Assembly: GCA_041635475.1 (NCBI GenBank)
Contig: JBFKVA010000049.1
Coordinates: 1-15,952 of the forward strand
DNA: 15,952 bases
Direction of reading: 5' to 3'
From: GCA-020352575 sp041635475
Lineage (GTDB): Bacteria > Actinomycetota > Acidimicrobiia > Spongiisociales > JAENVV01
This document shows, in pieces, positions 12,983 to 15,952 of the stretch (positions are counted from its first letter, which is position 1; each line of letters begins with the position of its first letter). Made by a program: the position numbers and the translations under genes. Below the pieces are notes generated by a model that saw only the letters and a list, made by a program, of their open reading frames with translations, made no database searches and was not told the DNA's origin.

Positions 12983-14323
12983 ATGCGCATCGGGCTTCTC
13001 ATCTGTGACCACTTCGACCCGGACCTCCTCGGTCCGGCGGGAGGTGATTACGACGTGCTGTACTCGAGGTTCCTCCAGGAAGCGGACCCGACGGTGGAGG
13101 TGGTCCCCTATGACGCCATCAACGGCCACCTGCCGGCGGATCCCGACGAATGCGACGGCTGGGTCATCACCGGCTCTCGTCACGACGCGTTCGCAGACAC
13201 CCCGTGGATCGAGGCATTGCGCGCCTTCGTGCGCCAGGTGCACGAGCGGCGGTCCCGGCTGGCCGGCATCTGCTTCGGTCACCAGGTCATCGCCGAGGCA
13301 CTCGGCGGGAGAGTGGAGCGGGCGCAGCAGTGGAAGGTCGGCCCGCAGGTGCTCGCGATGCGGGATCAGCCGTGGTTCGAGGGTGGCGAGGTGGCGATCA
13401 GTGCCATGCATCGTGACGTGGTGACCCGCCTCCCGGAGGGTGCAGAGGTCATTGCCGAGGGCACGACGGCCGCCGTCCCGGCGTTTCGGGTCGGGGACCA
13501 CATCTTCACGGTGCAGGATCACCCCGAGTACGAACGGGGCCTCGTCGAAGGTCTGGTGCGGGCGAGGGAGTCCGTCTTCGGGGCCGACGTGGCCGATGAA
13601 GCGATGGCGCTGCTCGATGGCATGGAGACCGACGGGTGGCGAGTTGGCCGGTGGATCGTGGACTTCCTCCGCGACCGCCGGGCCGCCGCGATTGAGGTGG
13701 AGTCGATCCAAGTGGGTGCCCGCTCGACGGTCGCCGTCGGGGAGCGTCGCGTCGAGACGGGCATCATCAAGAAGCCGGTCTCGGAAGTCGAGATCACGCA
13801 CGCGGGTCTCGCCGGCGACGCGGTGGTCGACACGAAGCGCCACGGCGGCCGGGACCAAGCCGTCTACGTGTACACGCGGGAGGACTACGCGTGGTGGGAG
13901 GGCCAGATCGGCCGGCCGCTGCCCGCCGGCTCGTTCGGTGAGAACCTCACGATCAGCCGAGCCGGCTCAGCACCCGTGCGCGTCGGCGACCGCCTCGTCA
14001 TCGGGGAGGTGATGCTCGAGGTGACCGCCCCCCGCAACCCCTGCTCGGTGTTCGCCGCGGTCATGGACGAACCCGGCTGGATCCAACGCTTCACCGACGC
14101 CCGGCGCCCCGGGTTCTACTGCCGGGTGCTGTCACCGGGACGCGTGGAGTGCGGCGACGAGGTGGCCTGGAAGGCGGCCGACGACGCCAACGCCACTGTG
14201 GTCGAGATGGTCGGCGCCCAGCACGACGGCACGACCCCGCCCGACGTGCTGCGGAGGATCCTCGGCTCACCGATTGCCCAGCGCACCCGCGCCCAGTTCG
14301 AGGAACGACTGGCCCGCGCCTAG
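12983..14323 (+). CDS. Class I glutamine amidotransferase-MOSC domain fusion protein
   Basis: 446 residues in one uninterrupted frame. Residues 1-232 form a GMP-synthase-like class I glutamine amidotransferase with a complete triad: Cys97 (AGICFGHQVIAEALGG), His180 and Glu182 (VQDHPEY). Residues about 240-396 form a YiiM-like MOSC domain: IKKPVSEVEITHAGLAGD (262-279), KRHGGRDQAVYVYTREDY, GSFGENLT (316-323) and TAPRNPCSVFAAVM, with Cys354 the probable molybdenum ligand. The tail to 446 is helical and polar. MOSC proteins bind Moco; YiiM and YcbX of E. coli reduce N-hydroxylated bases. There is no ATP-pyrophosphatase or other acceptor domain. The start is ATG 12983, 4 nt after the nucleoside phosphorylase stop. 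No stop codon, ribosome binding site or -10 is seen at the domain junction (about 13680-13710), so a true fusion is likely. Confidence 0.85.
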   Translation: MRIGLLICDHFDPDLLGPAGGDYDVLYSRFLQEADPTVEVVPYDAINGHLPADPDECDGWVITGSRHDAFADTPWIEALRAFVRQVHERRSRLAGICFGHQVIAEALGGRVERAQQWKVGPQVLAMRDQPWFEGGEVAISAMHRDVVTRLPEGAEVIAEGTTAAVPAFRVGDHIFTVQDHPEYERGLVEGLVRARESVFGADVADEAMALLDGMETDGWRVGRWIVDFLRDRRAAAIEVESIQVGARSTVAVGERRVETGIIKKPVSEVEITHAGLAGDAVVDTKRHGGRDQAVYVYTREDYAWWEGQIGRPLPAGSFGENLTISRAGSAPVRVGDRLVIGEVMLEVTAPRNPCSVFAAVMDEPGWIQRFTDARRPGFYCRVLSPGRVECGDEVAWKAADDANATVVEMVGAQHDGTTPPDVLRRILGSPIAQRTRAQFEERLARA

Positions 14324-14328
14324 TCGTT

Positions 14329-14368
14329 GCTCGAGGGGAGGACCCCCGTCGTCGGGGGTCTGTCGAGC
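14329..14368. terminator. Long bidirectional hairpin between convergent MOSC-fusion and DoxX genes
   Basis: An inner perfect 8-bp stem GACCCCCG/CGGGGGTC (14341-14348 with 14353-14360) has a TCGT loop. It is flanked by an outer 6-bp stem GCTCGA/TCGAGC (14329-14334 with 14363-14368) across an asymmetric internal loop. It fills the 47-nt gap between two convergent stops; no T-tract. Confidence 0.65.
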
Positions 14369-14370
14369 CG

Positions 14371-14754
14371 CTACCCAACCGCCAGCGGGGTCTTCTTGGC
14401 CCGGGCGTAGGCGATCCAGCCCATGATCAGCGCGAGGACGACGTTCGTGATGATGCTCTGCGTCTCTCCTCGACCGGCGTGCCACACGATGGCCCCGACC
14501 ATGACGAGGGCCAGGCCGGTGGCCGCCCACGTCGTCAGCTTGGGCTGGATCTTGGTGAGCCCGGGGAGGATGAGGCCCAGGCCGCCGAGGATCTCGGCGG
14601 TCCCCGAGACGATGTGGAGTGTGTCGTCCAGTTCGTACATCCACCCCATCAGGTCCGGGAGCCCTTCGGGGACCGTGAAGTGCATGACCCCGACGAAGAT
14701 GAAGTAGACCCCGAACACCCCCTGCAGGATCCAGAGTGTGCGGTTCGAACTCAT
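14371..14754 (-). CDS. DoxX-like family membrane protein
   Basis: A 127-residue protein with four hydrophobic segments (about 8-28, 46-66, 74-92, 99-118) and the DoxX pattern: GVFGVYFIFVGVMHFTVPEG at the start, then SGTAEILGGLGLILPGLTKIQP. It is an inner-membrane protein of unclear function; DoxX relatives have been linked to thiosulfate or redox processes, but nothing here shows that. The start is ATG 14754, with AAAGGGG (14763-14769, minus strand) as ribosome binding site. A TACGCT -10 at 14779-14784 predicts a leader of about 17 nt. Unlike several neighbours it therefore has a conventional leader. It stands alone and ends at the bidirectional hairpin. Confidence 0.8.
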   Translation of the reverse strand: MSSNRTLWILQGVFGVYFIFVGVMHFTVPEGLPDLMGWMYELDDTLHIVSGTAEILGGLGLILPGLTKIQPKLTTWAATGLALVMVGAIVWHAGRGETQSIITNVVLALIMGWIAYARAKKTPLAVG

Positions 14755-14778
14755 GGGTGAGCCCCTTTCCGGGTCGGT

Positions 14779-14784
14779 AGCGTA
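14779..14784 (-). promoter_or_regulatory. -10 element of DoxX-like gene
   Basis: On the minus strand this reads TACGCT, about 24 nt before the ATG at 14754, with a Shine-Dalgarno between. It is the same hexamer as at the pyrE and nucleoside phosphorylase genes. Confidence 0.5.
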
Positions 14785-14845
14785 TCGGAAATACCAGCCG
14801 GGAACGAACGACCGGCGGTACCCGGAACCTAGTCGGGAAGGGTCG

Positions 14846-14859
14846 GAGCGGGTGAGGGG
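14846..14859. repeat. 14-nt copy of the tRNA-Gly 3' end
   Basis: The 14 bases GAGCGGGTGAGGGG at 14846-14859 recur exactly at 14974-14987, which covers the 3' strand of the tRNA-Gly acceptor stem, the discriminator base and part of the T stem. Both copies are in the same orientation, 128 bp apart. This could be an att-like remnant of an element once integrated at the tRNA, or chance in G-rich sequence. Confidence 0.4.
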
Positions 14860-14910
14860 GGGTGCTCCGCTTCGGCTTCGCCGGTGCTCGCGGCCTCGCT
14901 CCGCTCGCCC

Positions 14911-14939
14911 CGAACCCCGCCCTTCGGGCAGGGGGTTCG
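14911..14939 (-). terminator. Hairpin downstream of tRNA-Gly
   Basis: CGAACCCC (14911-14918) pairs with GGGGTTCG (14932-14939), and GCCC (14919-14922) with GGGC (14926-14929) around a TTC loop, leaving a 2-nt bulge. It lies 35 nt past the tRNA 3' end and is the best candidate for its terminator. Eleven bases of it (14931-14941) repeat the T-arm of the tRNA in inverted orientation. The adjoining 14861-14910 is a GC-only stretch with short repeats (GGTGCTC twice, GGCTTCGCC palindrome). Confidence 0.5.
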
Positions 14940-14974
14940 ATACGGCCCGGCACGAGGCCGGACGCATTCGCTTG

Positions 14975-15045
14975 AGCGGGTGAGGGGAATCGAACCCCCG
15001 CTGCAAGCTTGGGAAGCTCGCGTTCTACCATTGAACTACACCCGC
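14975..15045 (-). tRNA. tRNA-Gly(CCC)
   Basis: 71 nt on the minus strand. The acceptor stem GCGGGTG/CACCCGC has seven pairs; the D arm contains GTTCAATGGTAGAAC. The anticodon stem CGAGC/GCTTG (one G-U) encloses the loop TTCCCAA, giving anticodon CCC, which reads GGG. The T arm is GGGGG-TTCGATT-CCCCT. The discriminator is U and CCA is not encoded. The D-arm and loop pattern is that of bacterial tRNA-Gly. Confidence 0.96.
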
Positions 15046-15073
15046 AGGTCGGTGAAGACACGTGCTCGCCCGG

Positions 15074-15103
15074 AGTATCCGTATTTGCCCTGTGGTCACC
15101 CAA
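15074..15103 (-). promoter_or_regulatory. Possible promoter of tRNA-Gly
   Basis: On the minus strand TTGGGT (15098-15103) and GATACT (15074-15079) are separated by 18 nt. The start would lie about 20 nt upstream of the tRNA 5' end. Only part of each consensus is matched. The rest of 15046-15292 shows no gene; it lies downstream of the kinase gene. Confidence 0.35.
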
Positions 15104-15292
15104 CGGGGTCAGGTTACCGCATCTTGAGTGACGGAAAGAAGCAGCGGGAGCGCTCAGCCGGCAGCCTTGAGCAGCCCATGGGGCGGGTGGGCCGCTGACG
15201 CGTTTCTTCTGCCTTGCCGCGGGGCGTCCGGTTCTCGGTGTTCTTGCGCGAGTCCTCGCAGACTGCCGCGACCGTTCGATGGCTGCGGACGT

Positions 15293-15952
15293 TCAGGTCG
15301 ACTGGAGCATCAATGTGAAGCGGCTTCGACCGTGCTCATAGGCATAGGTGAGTTGGCCGCCCATCATTTCGGCGAGGGTCTTGGCGAGTGTCAGTCCCAG
15401 GCCGAGCGAGGGAGCCATGCCGGGGACGATGTGGACCGTCTCGAAGGGCTCGAAGATCCGGTCCCGGTCCTCCTCCGCCACTCCATCACCGTTGTCGAAG
15501 ATCGAGATGGTGATGGCTCCTGACCGTTCCTGGATGGCCACCTCGACGAGACCTCCGCCGTGTCGGCGGGCGTTGGTGAGGAGGTTGCGGACGATCTGGC
15601 GAATCCGCAACGGATCACCGATCGCCGTGGCGGAGCCAGTCACAGGAATAGTCCCGCCGTGGAGGAACAGATGCTCATCCACGACCTCTTGGACGATTCG
15701 ATCGACCCGCACCGAAGCCATCCTCACGGCCAGTCGGTCGACTTCAAGACGAGCACCGGTGAGAAGGTCCTCGACGATACCGGTGAGGTCGGTGGCCTCC
15801 CGGGCGACGTGGAGAAGGAACTCGGACCGGGTCTCGGCGTCGATGTCCGGGTCCTCGATGAGGAGGTCGGCGTAGCCGACAACGGCCGTCAGCGGCGTCC
15901 TGAGCTCGTGGGCCACCGAGGCGATCAATCGGCTCCTCGCCTCGTGGCTGGC
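15293..15952 (-). CDS. Sensor histidine kinase, C-terminal part (HisKA + HATPase_c)
   Basis: 220 codons are visible; the 5' end lies beyond the window, so the sensor domain is not seen. The phosphorylation helix contains SVAHELRTPLTAVVGYADLL (phospho-accepting His in HELRTPL). The ATP-binding domain has the N box IRQIVRNLLTNARRHGG, G1 ISIFDNGDGV, F box IFEPFE and G2 GLGLTLAKTLAEMMGGQL. All catalytic boxes are intact. The N-box and G2 context (GLGLTLAK, then the C-terminal RFTLMLQ strand) is that of PhoR/EnvZ-like class I kinases. No response regulator gene is adjacent on the visible side. A TTG at 15928 is only an internal Leu codon; the frame stays open to the edge. Confidence 0.93.
   Translation of the reverse strand, partial: ASHEARSRLIASVAHELRTPLTAVVGYADLLIEDPDIDAETRSEFLLHVAREATDLTGIVEDLLTGARLEVDRLAVRMASVRVDRIVQEVVDEHLFLHGGTIPVTGSATAIGDPLRIRQIVRNLLTNARRHGGGLVEVAIQERSGAITISIFDNGDGVAEEDRDRIFEPFETVHIVPGMAPSLGLGLTLAKTLAEMMGGQLTYAYEHGRSRFTLMLQST

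Noticed and set aside
13680..13710. Two separate genes (amidotransferase, then MOSC) instead of a fusion
   Set aside because: The frame is continuous, no Shine-Dalgarno or -10 precedes a GTG at the junction, and no stop codon is present. Kept as a fusion, although an assembly error cannot be excluded by eye.
15128..15523. Plus-strand open frame over the tRNA-kinase gap
   Set aside because: Most of it is antisense to the conserved kinase ATPase domain; the translation is low complexity.
1..15952. CRISPR array, IS element, prophage or toxin-antitoxin module
   Set aside because: I looked for regularly spaced repeats, transposase or integrase motifs and small paired genes; none was seen apart from the intein.

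Overview
The window reads as a chromosomal segment of a high-GC actinobacterium (Actinomycetota). The evidence is the gene order rpsF-ssb-rpsR-rplI-dnaB, a DnaB intein in an actinobacterial-type position, a long-form actinobacterial dCTP deaminase, a zinc-binding (C+) bS18, an Rv1086-like short cis-prenyltransferase, and several genes that appear to be translated from leaderless mRNAs. A more exact placement (for example an uncultured Acidimicrobiia lineage) is only a guess. No phage, IS element, CRISPR array or rRNA is visible. The only mobile sequence recognised is the intein. Genes are tightly packed, and no gap exceeds about 250 bases.

Layout. 1-741 (+) is the 3' part of an Xaa-Pro aminopeptidase. 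It converges on, and shares a CTAG with, a minus-strand operon of a CDF cation transporter and a VOC/glyoxalase-like protein (738-2026). Divergent from the transporter is a cis-prenyl diphosphate synthase (2090-2860). Next come two minus-strand operons: pyrE / membrane PH-like protein / zinc-finger RNase HI (2889-4776), and AP endonuclease IV / DUF192 lipoprotein / histidine phosphatase (5024-6982). Divergent from the endonuclease is the plus-strand replication/ribosome operon rpsF-ssb-rpsR-rplI-dnaB (7192-11396), whose dnaB is interrupted by a 425-residue LAGLIDADG intein (9924-11198). Downstream, a convergent dcd (11540-12103, minus) is divergent from a two-gene plus-strand operon: a nucleoside phosphorylase and a fused class I glutamine amidotransferase-MOSC protein (12223-14323). 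The window ends with three minus-strand units: a DoxX membrane protein, tRNA-Gly(CCC), and the C-terminal part of a sensor histidine kinase that runs off the edge.

Themes. (1) Gene starts: four genes (CDF, uppS, endonuclease IV, nucleoside phosphorylase) have a TANNNT -10 element ending exactly 7 nt before ATG/GTG, and pyrE has one 8 nt before; this supports leaderless transcription and fixes their starts. (2) Coupling: three gene pairs inside operons overlap as GTGA. (3) Unit ends: strong GC hairpins without T-tracts sit at most transcription-unit ends. (4) The most unusual gene is the glutamine amidotransferase-MOSC fusion. It sits 4 nt behind a nucleoside phosphorylase and opposite dCTP deaminase, which suggests, as inference only, a nucleotide or base salvage/sanitation role, because some MOSC proteins (YcbX, YiiM) reduce N-hydroxylated bases.
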